NCBI RefSeq assembly: GCF_018070465.1
Contig: NZ_JAGPXT010000024.1
Span: 1-64,000 of the forward strand
Source of the DNA: Micromonospora sp. C95
Lineage (GTDB): Bacteria > Actinomycetota > Actinomycetes > Mycobacteriales > Micromonosporaceae
Direction: 5' to 3'
Length of the DNA: 64,000 bases
Positions within the stretch are counted from its first letter, which is position 1; each line of letters opens with the position of its first letter. The notes under the pieces are model-generated. The model was not told where the DNA came from. It did no database searches and worked only from the letters and a program-made list of their open reading frames with translations. The position numbers and the translations under genes were made by a program. Below are positions 1-6,554 of the stretch, in pieces.

Positions 1-120
1 AGCCAGGCCGACCTCGACGCCGTCGCCGACGAACTGAACACCCGTCCCCGTCAAACCCTAGGTTGGGCCACTCCCAGTGAGAAAATGGCCCAACTACTCG
101 GTGTTGCAACCGCCGCTTGA
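1..120 (+). CDS. IS30-family transposase, C-terminal end (truncated by window edge)
   Basis: The reading frame enters from the left edge and codes for 39 residues before TGA. The stretch ELNTRPRQTLGWATPSEKMA resembles the very end of the DDE integrase-type catalytic domain of IS30-family transposases, where an ELN-RPR-TLGW-TP motif precedes the stop codon. The bases around and after the stop (ttgcaaccgccgcttgaatccgcc) look like the right terminal inverted repeat of such an element, so the element probably ends near position 130-140. The left part lies outside the window, so I cannot tell whether the element is complete or active. IS110 or IS481 tails would look different; family assignment is by motif memory only. 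Confidence 0.75.
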   Translation, partial: SQADLDAVADELNTRPRQTLGWATPSEKMAQLLGVATAA

Positions 121-444
121 ATCCGCCTCGGTGGGCGGTTTCGGACCAAGATCGCGGAGTGGTCGGGGGCTCGGGCGGAATGGGTGGCGGGTCGGGGTGG
201 TTGTAGACGGGTGAGCGACCGAGGAAGATCGCCTGCCGAACGGTGGTGGGTGTGGCCCGGGAATGATGGCGGGCCGGTGGTCGTTACACATGGTCCCGGC
301 GACGTGAAGCGGCCCCTGCGGGCCCCGCGACCCGGGTGATCGAGAGCCTCCTTCCCCCTTTGAAAGCTTGAGCGCCTTTGGTGCTTGCGCGCGTGTGCCC
401 TTCCCCCGGGTGTGTGTGCGTCGACCCCCGAATGGAGCTTTGTC
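121..444. other. Gene-free leader between transposase tail and secreted protein gene
   Basis: This 324-nt stretch has no convincing gene. It starts with a small stem (ccgcc at 123-127 with ggcgg at 134-138) next to the presumed IS end. A GGCCC-rich hairpin lies around 311-326 and a C-rich run before 360. I compared it by eye with the c-di-AMP (ydaO) riboswitch, which often precedes cell-wall hydrolase genes in actinobacteria, and did not find its conserved boxes. It may hold a long 5' untranslated leader for the gene starting at 445. Confidence 0.4.
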
Positions 445-1047
445 ATGAACACGATGCTGCGTAAGAGCGTGCTGGGTATCGCGGGTCTGGCCTTCACCGG
501 TGGCCTGTTCGCCGGTCCGGTGGCCGCCCACGCCGAGGCCACCCCGGTCAAGACCACCCCCGTCGCGGCGGTGCAGGCTGACGTGGTGCGGGCTGACAAG
601 CCGGACATGAGCAAGGTGCTGCCGCACGGCACCCCCAGCAACCAGTCGACGATCGAGCTGAACGACGAGCAGACCGCGAATGTGAAGGCGATCATCGCGG
701 CGACGAAGAAGGCCGGCATGGACGAGCGTGCCGCGGTGGTGTCGATCGCGACCGCGTTGCAGGAGTCGAAGCTGGAGAACCTGGGCCACCTCGGTGACCG
801 CAACGACCACGACTCGCAGGGCCTGTTCCAGCAGCGCCCGTCGAGCGGCTGGGGCACGGTGGAGCAGATCACCGACCCGGAGTACTCGACCCTGGCCTTC
901 CTCAAGGCCCTCAAGCAGGTCGACGGCTGGCAGGACATGCCCCTCACTGAGGCCGCCCAGACCGTGCAGGTGTCGGCCTACCCCGACCACTACGCCCAGT
1001 GGGAACAGCAGGCCGCCGACCTCGTCACCGAACACTGGACCAGCTGA
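445..1047 (+). CDS. Secreted lysozyme/lytic-transglycosylase-like protein
   Basis: 200 residues. Residues 1-30 form a Sec signal peptide (charged NTMLRKS start, hydrophobic core, AHAEA cleavage region), so the protein is exported. The C-terminal ~130 residues match a family common in actinobacteria: a helix with an AxxxSIATALQESKL motif, then DHDSQGLFQQRPSSGWG and a segment in which TLAFLKAL follows. The glutamate in QESKLENL sits where goose-type/SLT lysozyme folds have their catalytic Glu, so peptidoglycan cleavage is the likely role, by fold analogy only. Start ATG 445 is chosen because GGAG at 434-437 lies seven bases upstream and because the signal peptide begins there; an in-frame start at 385 would add a non-hydrophobic extension. 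A strong hairpin follows the gene. Confidence 0.75.
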   Translation: MNTMLRKSVLGIAGLAFTGGLFAGPVAAHAEATPVKTTPVAAVQADVVRADKPDMSKVLPHGTPSNQSTIELNDEQTANVKAIIAATKKAGMDERAAVVSIATALQESKLENLGHLGDRNDHDSQGLFQQRPSSGWGTVEQITDPEYSTLAFLKALKQVDGWQDMPLTEAAQTVQVSAYPDHYAQWEQQAADLVTEHWTS

Positions 1048-1092
1048 CACCAGCCGACAACCGAAGACATTCCTCCACAGGGGGAGCAAGAA

Positions 1093-1131
1093 CCGCTGGC
1101 CGGCACCCGACACCCGGGTGCCGGCCAGCGG
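1093..1131 (+). terminator. Perfect 16-bp inverted repeat, terminator of the secreted protein gene
   Basis: Arms 1093-1108 (ccgctggccggcaccc) and 1116-1131 pair perfectly around a 7-nt loop, 46 nt after the stop codon at 1047. There is no T-run, as is usual for high-GC actinobacterial terminators. Confidence 0.7.
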
Positions 1132-1243
1132 CATCTGCACACCACCACGCGAACTGACCACAGCCAGATCAACCAGACAGCAGACAGCAGACAGTCAAAC
1201 CCACCCGGGCTGGCCCACACCCGCACGGAGACCGACCAGGTCA

Positions 1244-1315
1244 GGCTGGGGGCGACCGTGCCCGGCGCAGGGATCAAGCCTGACCGCCCGGAGCCGGGCA
1301 CGGTCGCCCCCAGCC
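1244..1315. terminator. Perfect 23-bp inverted repeat between convergent genes
   Basis: Arms 1244-1266 and 1293-1315 are exact reverse complements (23 of 23), loop 26 nt. It sits between the rightward secreted-protein gene and the leftward VOC gene (stop at 1385) and could end transcripts from both sides. Together with the hairpin at 1093-1131 it fills most of the 337-nt gap 1048-1384, which holds no gene. Confidence 0.6.
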
Positions 1316-1384
1316 CCACCGCAACCACCCGAGAAGCCAGACACGACAGCCCCCAGCCCAAACCGCAACCACGCACAGGACAGC

Positions 1385-1801
1385 TCAGCCCGACGCCACC
1401 AACTCCACCTCGTACCCCTGCCCGTCCGCCAGATACCCGGCGTACGTGTCGGGCCCGCCGGCGTACGGGTGCCGGTCGGCGAAGAGCAGTTCCCACCCGT
1501 ACGCCGGTGCCTGCTCGACCAGCCGGTCCACGGCGGCGGCCGAGCCGGCGTGGAAGGCCAGGTGGTTGAGGCCCGGGGCGCGCCGGTCGTGACGTCGGCC
1601 GGTGAGCGCCGGTGACGCCTCCAGCACCAGATATGTCGGGCCGAGTCGCCAGGAGTGGCCGACCGGCCACTGCTGGAACGACGTCCAGCCCAACTCGCCG
1701 AGCAGCCAGCCCCAGCTACGCATCGCGGCGGTCAGGTCGGGTATCCAGACCTCCACGTGGTGCAGTGCACCGAGCGTCACCGGCCTCCGCCCGGCACCCA
1801 T
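1385..1801 (-). CDS. VOC (glyoxalase/bleomycin-resistance) superfamily protein
   Basis: 138 residues. Begins LGALHHVEVWIPDL, the first beta-strand motif of a VOC module, followed by WGWLLGELGW, and has a second module with LNHLAFHAGS, ending in YEVELVASG. His in HHVEVW, His in NHLAFH and Glu in YEVELV are positioned as metal ligands, so a metal-dependent enzyme is possible; the substrate cannot be told from sequence. The ATG at 1801 has GGAG seven bases upstream and overlaps the end of the adenosyltransferase gene by 25 nt. An alternative GTG at 1780 would overlap that stop by 4 nt (GTGA). Either way it is translationally coupled to the adenosyltransferase gene. Confidence 0.75.
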   Translation of the reverse strand: MGAGRRPVTLGALHHVEVWIPDLTAAMRSWGWLLGELGWTSFQQWPVGHSWRLGPTYLVLEASPALTGRRHDRRAPGLNHLAFHAGSAAAVDRLVEQAPAYGWELLFADRHPYAGGPDTYAGYLADGQGYEVELVASG

Positions 1802-2349
1802 AGCACGTCTCCGTCCGGATTTGCCGTTCTTGACAGGATAAAGAGCAGATCCGACAGCCGGTTGAGATACTTTGCCGGGAGGTGGCTGGTCCGGTCAGGG
1901 TCGTGGGTGATGAGCGTCCACGCCGACCGCTCGGCGCGCCGGGCGATCGTCCGCGCCGCGTGCAGCAGCGCCGCGCCTGCGGTGCCGCCGGGGAGGATGA
2001 AGGAGTCGAGCTTGCTCAGGCGCGCGTTGTACTCGTCGCACCAGCCCTCAAGGCGCTCGACGTACTCCTCGGTGACCCGAAGCGGCGGGTACTTCGGGTC
2101 GGGTTCGACCGGGGTGGACAGGTCGGCGCCCACGTCGAACAGGTCGTTCTGGATCGACCCCAGCACCGAGCGGAGCCCGTCGGGTAGCTGGCCCAGGGCG
2201 AGTGCCACGCCGAGCGCGGCGTTGCACTCGTCGACGTCGGCGTACGCGGCGATCCGCGGATCGTTCTTCGGCACCTGCTCGTTGTTGCTCAGCCTGGTCA
2301 TGCCGGCGTCGCCGGCCTTGGTGTAGATGCGCGTGAGGTGGACGGCCAT
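1777..2349 (-). CDS. pduO: PduO-type cob(I)alamin adenosyltransferase
   Basis: 190 residues, the usual length. It converts cob(I)alamin plus ATP to adenosylcobalamin, the cofactor of the acyl-CoA mutases encoded at 6555 and 27584. The N-terminal TRIYTKAGDAGMTRLS carries the ATP-binding GDxGxT motif; DVDECNAALGVA and ARTIARRAERSA are the other PduO signatures. Divergent from murA; the same neighbours occur in Mycobacterium tuberculosis (Rv1314c/Rv1315, from memory). The start ATG (2349-2347) overlaps the murA ATG (2348-2350) on the opposite strand. There is no ribosome-binding site upstream, but TAGGCT lies exactly seven bases before the ATG, pointing to a leaderless mRNA. The VOC gene follows in the same transcript. 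Confidence 0.92.
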   Translation of the reverse strand: MAVHLTRIYTKAGDAGMTRLSNNEQVPKNDPRIAAYADVDECNAALGVALALGQLPDGLRSVLGSIQNDLFDVGADLSTPVEPDPKYPPLRVTEEYVERLEGWCDEYNARLSKLDSFILPGGTAGAALLHAARTIARRAERSAWTLITHDPDRTSHLPAKYLNRLSDLLFILSRTANPDGDVLWVPGGGR

Positions 2350-3790
2350 GACGCACAGCCTACGGATACCGGACCTGACGATCCCGGCCCGGCCGGACGC
2401 CGGCACGGGTTGGCCGGCGGGCGTCGGCCCGGGTGACGCGGGTGACGCGGCGCTCGCCGATGTCGACGTCATCCGGGTACGCGGTGGCGCCCGGCTCGCC
2501 GGCACCGTGCATGTGGTCGGTGCGAAGAACTCGGCGCTGAAGCTGATGGCCGCCGCGCTGCTCGCTCCCGGTCGTACGATGATCACAAACGTGCCCCGGA
2601 TCACCGACATCGCCATCATGGGTGAGGTGCTGCGCCGCCTCGGCTGCGGCGTACGGTTCGACGCCGACGATCCGGTGGACCCGATGGTGGCGGTCGGCGG
2701 GGTGGCCCGGTCCCGTTCGGTCACCATCGACGTGCCGGAGCAGCCCGGTGTGGAGGCCGACTACGACCTGGTTCGCCGGCTGCGGGCGTCGATCTGCGTG
2801 CTGGGGCCGTTGCTGGCCCGACGCGGGTACGTGCGGGTGGCCCACCCGGGCGGCGACGCGATCGGCTCCCGGGGTCTGGACATGCACATCTCCGGGCTGA
2901 CCCGAATGGGTGCCGACATCTCCGGCGAGCACGGCTTCGTGATCGCCTCGGCCCCCGACCGGCTGCGGGGCGCGGAGATCGTGCTGGACTTTCCCAGCGT
3001 CGGGGCGACCGAGAACCTCGTCATGGCGGCGGTGCTGGCCGAGGGCACCACCGTGATCGAGAATGCGGCCCGGGAGCCCGAGATCGTGGACATCTGCACG
3101 ATGCTCCAGCGGATGGGTGCGTTGATCGACGGCGAGGGCACGTCGACCATCACCATCGTCGGCGTACCCCGGCTGAGCCCGGTTCGGCACGCCACGGTGG
3201 GGGACCGGATCGTCGCGGGGACCTGGGCGTTCGGCGCGGCGATGACCCGTGGCGACGTCACCGTGACCGGTCTCGACCCCGCGTTCCTGGAGGTCGCGCT
3301 CGACAAGGTGGTGGCGGCCGGCGGCACGGTGGAGACCCGGGCGGACTCCTTCCGGGTACGCATGGACGACCGACCCCGCGCGGTGGACGTGGTGACGCTG
3401 CCCTATCCGGGCTTCGCCACCGACCTGTTGCCGATGGCGATCGGGCTCGCCGCGCTCAGCGAGGGCGCCTCGCTGATCACCGAGAACATCTTCGACGGCC
3501 GGTTCATGTTCGCCAACGAGATGATGCGGCTGGGCGCGGACATCAAGACCGACGGGCATCACGCGGTGGTACGCGGCCGGGAACGACTCTCCGGCGCGCC
3601 GGTACGCGCGACCGACATCCGGGCCGGGGCCGGGCTCATCATCGCCGGGCTCTGCGCCGACGGGGTGACCGAGGTGTCGCACGTGCACCACGTCGACCGG
3701 GGCTATCCCGACTTCGTGGCCGACCTGCGGGCGCTCGGCATCGAGGTGGAGCGGGCGACCGCACCCGAGGAACCCGAACTGACCATCTGA
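2348..3790 (+). CDS. murA: UDP-N-acetylglucosamine 1-carboxyvinyltransferase (MurA)
   Basis: 480 residues. It transfers enolpyruvate from PEP to UDP-GlcNAc, the first committed step of peptidoglycan synthesis (cytoplasm). VVGAKNSALKLMAAALL near residues 55-71 contains the KN pair that binds substrate. At the position of the catalytic Cys (E. coli C115) the sequence reads PGGDAIGSRGLD, with Asp at residue 170 instead of Cys. This replacement is known in M. tuberculosis MurA and makes the enzyme insensitive to fosfomycin. Start 2348 has GAGGTGGA 6-7 bases upstream; in-frame starts at 2327 and 2333 are less well placed. The ~40-residue N-terminal extension before VDVIRVRGGARL is unusual in length but has no internal start codon. 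Confidence 0.93.
   Translation: MTHSLRIPDLTIPARPDAGTGWPAGVGPGDAGDAALADVDVIRVRGGARLAGTVHVVGAKNSALKLMAAALLAPGRTMITNVPRITDIAIMGEVLRRLGCGVRFDADDPVDPMVAVGGVARSRSVTIDVPEQPGVEADYDLVRRLRASICVLGPLLARRGYVRVAHPGGDAIGSRGLDMHISGLTRMGADISGEHGFVIASAPDRLRGAEIVLDFPSVGATENLVMAAVLAEGTTVIENAAREPEIVDICTMLQRMGALIDGEGTSTITIVGVPRLSPVRHATVGDRIVAGTWAFGAAMTRGDVTVTGLDPAFLEVALDKVVAAGGTVETRADSFRVRMDDRPRAVDVVTLPYPGFATDLLPMAIGLAALSEGASLITENIFDGRFMFANEMMRLGADIKTDGHHAVVRGRERLSGAPVRATDIRAGAGLIIAGLCADGVTEVSHVHHVDRGYPDFVADLRALGIEVERATAPEEPELTI
2357..2362 (-). promoter_or_regulatory. -10 hexamer TAGGCT of a leaderless pduO transcript
   Basis: Read on the minus strand the hexamer is TAGGCT, followed by 7 nt and then the ATG at 2349. 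This is the spacing expected if transcription starts on the start codon. The hexamer lies inside the murA coding sequence. I see no good -35 box. Confidence 0.45.
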
Positions 3791-3794
3791 GTCG

Positions 3795-3827
3795 CCTTAG
3801 CCATCGTTCAGCCCCGCCGACTAGGGT
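3795..3827 (+). promoter_or_regulatory. Shared operator (copy 1) and -10 box upstream of 3-hydroxybutyryl-CoA dehydrogenase gene
   Basis: CCTTAGCCATCGTTCAG at 3795-3811 is the reference copy of a motif found six times in the window. TAGGGT at 3822-3827 is a plausible -10, so the motif covers the -35 region. The distance from motif end to -10 (10 nt) is the same as in front of icmA. Confidence 0.6.
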
Positions 3828-3864
3828 GCAGACAGACACTCATTCGCAGCGAGGGAGAAGCAGC

Positions 3865-4713
3865 ATGGCGGGTCGACTCGCGGTCGTCGGTGCCGGTCTG
3901 ATGGGTTCGGGCATCGCCCAGGTGGCGGCGCAGGCGGGCTGGCAGGTGGTGCTGCGGGATCTGGACGAGACGGCCACGAAGCGTGGTCTGGACGGCATCC
4001 GACGGTCGCTGGCGAAGTTCGCGGAGAAGGGCAAGCTCACCGAGGACGAGGTCGAGGCGACGCTCGGGCGGATCACCCCCACCACAGAGCTGGAGGCGGC
4101 CGGCGACGCGGACATCGTCGTCGAGGCGGTCTTCGAGAAGCTGGAGATCAAGCACGAGGTGTTCCGCGCGCTGGACAAGATCTGCAAGGCGGACGCGGTG
4201 CTGGCCACAAACACCTCGGCGATCCCGGTGACCCAGATCGCGACGGCCACCGAGCGTCCGGAGGCGGTCGTCGGCACCCACTTCTTCTCGCCGGTGCCGA
4301 TGATGAAGCTCTGCGAGCTGGTGCGCGGCTACAAGACCGGCGACGCCACCCTGGAGCGGGCGAAGACCTTCGCCGAGGAGATCGGCAAGACCGTCGTGGT
4401 GGTGAACCGCGACATCGCCGGCTTCGTCACCACCCGGTTGATCTGCGCGCTGGCCATGGAGGCGGTGCAGCTGGTCGAGGCGGGCGTGATCTCCGCCGAG
4501 GACCTGGACACCGCCTGCCGGCTCGGCTTCGGGCACGCGATGGGCCCGCTGGCCACCGTCGACCTGACCGGGGTCGACGTGCTGTTGAACGCGACCCGCA
4601 ACATCTACACCGACACGGCCGACGAGAAGTTCTTCCCGCCGGAGCTGTTGCAGCGGATGGCCACCGCGGGCGATCTGGGCCGCAAGACCGGCCAGGGCTT
4701 CTACTCGTACTGA
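3865..4713 (+). CDS. hbd: 3-hydroxybutyryl-CoA dehydrogenase
   Basis: 282 residues, the normal length of monofunctional HBDH (FadB2 type). It interconverts acetoacetyl-CoA and 3-hydroxybutyryl-CoA with NAD(P)H. Domain 1 (residues 1-180) is a Rossmann fold with VVGAGLMGSGIAQ; the catalytic pair lies in GTHFFSPVPMMKLCELV (His, Glu), preceded by ATNTSAI. Domain 2 ends with the family tail GRKTGQGFYSY. The start ATG 3865 has GAGGGAGA 7 nt upstream. With the thiolase at 24788 it supplies the C4 unit for the ethylmalonyl-CoA pathway or for polyhydroxybutyrate; a crotonase is not seen in the window. The promoter carries a copy of the shared operator. Confidence 0.92.
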   Translation: MAGRLAVVGAGLMGSGIAQVAAQAGWQVVLRDLDETATKRGLDGIRRSLAKFAEKGKLTEDEVEATLGRITPTTELEAAGDADIVVEAVFEKLEIKHEVFRALDKICKADAVLATNTSAIPVTQIATATERPEAVVGTHFFSPVPMMKLCELVRGYKTGDATLERAKTFAEEIGKTVVVVNRDIAGFVTTRLICALAMEAVQLVEAGVISAEDLDTACRLGFGHAMGPLATVDLTGVDVLLNATRNIYTDTADEKFFPPELLQRMATAGDLGRKTGQGFYSY

Positions 4714-4722
4714 CGCGGCGTG

Positions 4723-4747
4723 GGGGAGGGCCCGTCGGGCCCTCCCC
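4723..4747. terminator. 11-bp hairpin between convergent hbd and ABC permease genes
   Basis: GGGGAGGGCCC (4723-4733) pairs with GGGCCCTCCCC (4737-4747) around a 3-nt loop. It lies in the 39-nt gap between two converging stop codons and can serve both. Confidence 0.75.
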
Positions 4748-4752
4748 GTGGC

Positions 4753-5601
4753 TCAGCCGTCGCGGCGGGTGGTCCAGCGGAAGGTGGTCAGGCAGAGCAC
4801 CAGACCGATCACGCACCAGACGCCCAGCACCAGCGCGACGCGGGTCAGCTCGAACGAGCCACCGGGCTCGTCCGCGCCGAAGCTCTCCGGCAGGAAGACC
4901 GACCGGAGGCCCTGGCACATCCACTTGAGTGGAAACAGCGCCGCCACCTGCTGCATCCAGGTCGGCAGGTTGGTGAAGACGAAGAAGACCCCGGAGATGA
5001 ACTGGAGCACCAGCGCGACCGGGGTGACCACGGCCGAGCCGCTGCGGGCGGTCCGGGCCAGCGACGAGATGGCGATGCCGCAGAGCGTGCAGGCGGTCAC
5101 CCCCAGGGCGCTGACCCAGCCGAAGGTCAACCAGGCCGTGGTGGTGGTCGGCAGGTCCAGGTCGAACAGCGTCACCGAGACCGCGAGCAGCAGCGCGGTC
5201 ATCACGAAACCGGTCACCAGCACCATGATCACCTTGCCGGCGAACCAGACCCACTTCGGCATCGGCGTACCCCGGTAGCGCTTGAGTACGCCCCGGTCCC
5301 GCTCGATCGGGATCCAGATGCCGAGGTTCTGGAAACTGACCGTCATCAGACCGGTCGCGATCATGCCGGTGATGAAGTACTGCGTGTAGCTCACCCCGGG
5401 CGCGATCTCCTCGTCGAAGATCGACGCGAAGATCAGCACCATGATGAGCGGAAAGCCCAGCGTGAACACGACGGACTCGCGGCTGCGCAGGAACTGCCGG
5501 ATCTCCAGCCGCCCCTGACGCAGCGCGAGGCCGGTCGGGCCGCTACGGCGGGCCGGAGCTGCCGCGGTGACCGGCTCGGCCGGTCTCGTCGTGGTGGTCA
5601 T
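4753..5601 (-). CDS. ABC-2 type transporter permease (DrrB-like)
   Basis: 282 residues with about six hydrophobic segments (SVVFTLGFPLIMVLIFASIF, then YFITGMIATGLMTVSF, VIMVLVTGFVMTALLLA, SALGVTACTLCGIAI, VALVLQFISGVFFVF and a C-terminal one), as in the ABC-2/DrrB family. RYRGTPMPKWVW after the second segment is a typical coupling-helix region. The ATG overlaps the stop of the ATPase gene by 4 nt (ATGA), so the pair is translationally coupled. The transported compound is unknown; drug or lipid export is the usual role of the family. Confidence 0.88.
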   Translation of the reverse strand: MTTTTRPAEPVTAAAPARRSGPTGLALRQGRLEIRQFLRSRESVVFTLGFPLIMVLIFASIFDEEIAPGVSYTQYFITGMIATGLMTVSFQNLGIWIPIERDRGVLKRYRGTPMPKWVWFAGKVIMVLVTGFVMTALLLAVSVTLFDLDLPTTTTAWLTFGWVSALGVTACTLCGIAISSLARTARSGSAVVTPVALVLQFISGVFFVFTNLPTWMQQVAALFPLKWMCQGLRSVFLPESFGADEPGGSFELTRVALVLGVWCVIGLVLCLTTFRWTTRRDG

Positions 5602-6446
5602 CGCTGTCCGATCATCGTCAGGTAGATGTCTTCGAGGGTGGGCCGGGTGACGGTCAGGCCGGGCACCTCGCCGCCGAACCGCGCGGCGAGGTCCGCCACC
5701 AGCGCCGTCGGCGTCGCACTCTGCGCGCTGTCCGGCGTGCCGTCCGGGGTACGCCAGGAGACCGTGGCCAGCGCCTCCTGCCGGTTGCCGAGCTGGTTCG
5801 GTGCGGCCACCTCGACCAGCCGGCCGCCGGCGATCACGCCCACCCGGTCGGCGAGCGCCTCGGCCTCGTCCAGGTAGTGCGTGGTGAGCACGATGGTGGT
5901 GCCGGCGGCGGCGAGATCACGGATCAGCTCCCAGAACTCCCGCCGGGCCTCCGGGTCGAAGCCGGTGGTCGGCTCGTCCAGGAACAGCAGTTCCGGGCGG
6001 CCGATGATGCCCAGCGCCACGTCCAGCCGGCGCTTCTGACCGCCGGAGAGGGTGTGCGTACGGGCGCGGGCCTTGGCGGCCAGCCCGACCCGTTCGATCA
6101 CCTTGTCGGGGTCGTCCGCGTCGGCGTAGAAGCCGGCGAAGTGGTGCACCACCTCGGCGACGGAGAGTTCGTCGAACTCGCCGGTGCCCTGGAACACGAT
6201 GCCGACCCGCCCCCGCCAGTCGCGCGTCGGGCTGGCCGGGTCGACGTCGAGGACGCGTACCTCGCCGGCGTCGCGCTGGCGGTAGCCCTCCAGGATCTCC
6301 ACGGTGGTGGTCTTGCCGGCGCCGTTCGGCCCGAGCAGCGCGAACACCTCGCCCCGGTGGACGTCCAGGTCGAGCCCGGCGACCGCGAGGCTTTCGCCGT
6401 ACGCCTTGCGCAGCCCTCGGACGCGGATCGCGACGTCGTCACTCAT
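5598..6446 (-). CDS. ABC transporter ATP-binding protein (DrrA-like)
   Basis: 282 residues. Walker A GPNGAGKTTTVE, Q-loop FQGTGEFDEL, signature LSGGQKRRLDVALG, Walker B ELLFLDEPTTGFD and H-loop TTHYLDEAEALAD are all present, so the ATPase should be active. The ~60-residue tail after the ATPase core, ending TLEDIYLTMIG, is the DrrA/NodI type C-terminal motif. Start 6446 (MSDDVAIRVRGL) is the family start; a much longer in-frame extension upstream is only an artefact of high GC. It forms an operon with the permease at 4753 and is divergent from ecm across 108 nt. Confidence 0.92.
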   Translation of the reverse strand: MSDDVAIRVRGLRKAYGESLAVAGLDLDVHRGEVFALLGPNGAGKTTTVEILEGYRQRDAGEVRVLDVDPASPTRDWRGRVGIVFQGTGEFDELSVAEVVHHFAGFYADADDPDKVIERVGLAAKARARTHTLSGGQKRRLDVALGIIGRPELLFLDEPTTGFDPEARREFWELIRDLAAAGTTIVLTTHYLDEAEALADRVGVIAGGRLVEVAAPNQLGNRQEALATVSWRTPDGTPDSAQSATPTALVADLAARFGGEVPGLTVTRPTLEDIYLTMIGQR

Positions 6447-6499
6447 GCGGTCAAGTGTGCGGCCCGCCGTGACCCGGCGTCCGCACCGGGGGTGGTGGA

Positions 6500-6547
6500 G
6501 GTTGTGTGGTTTCGCACAACCCGTTCTACTGAACGGTAACTTAGACT
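6500..6547 (+). promoter_or_regulatory. ecm control region: inverted repeat, shared operator (copy 2), leaderless -10
   Basis: GGTTGTG (6500-6506) and CACAACC (6515-6521) form a 7-bp inverted repeat. CCGTTC-tact-GAACGG (6521-6536) is a second palindrome. The shared 17-bp motif (reverse orientation) covers 6529-6545, with CTGAACGG at its left end. TAGACT at 6542-6547 is followed by exactly 7 nt before the ATG at 6555, so the mRNA is probably leaderless and the motif overlaps the -10 box, a typical repressor position. Confidence 0.6.
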
Positions 6548-6554
6548 CCGGCCC

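Noticed and set aside
300..444. c-di-AMP (ydaO) riboswitch before the secreted lysozyme-like gene
   Set aside because: The gene class fits, but I could not find the conserved boxes or the two-pseudoknot layout.
990..1670. 226-residue leftward frame between the secreted protein and VOC genes
   Set aside because: It spans both long inverted repeats and has no motif; the VOC gene uses another frame.
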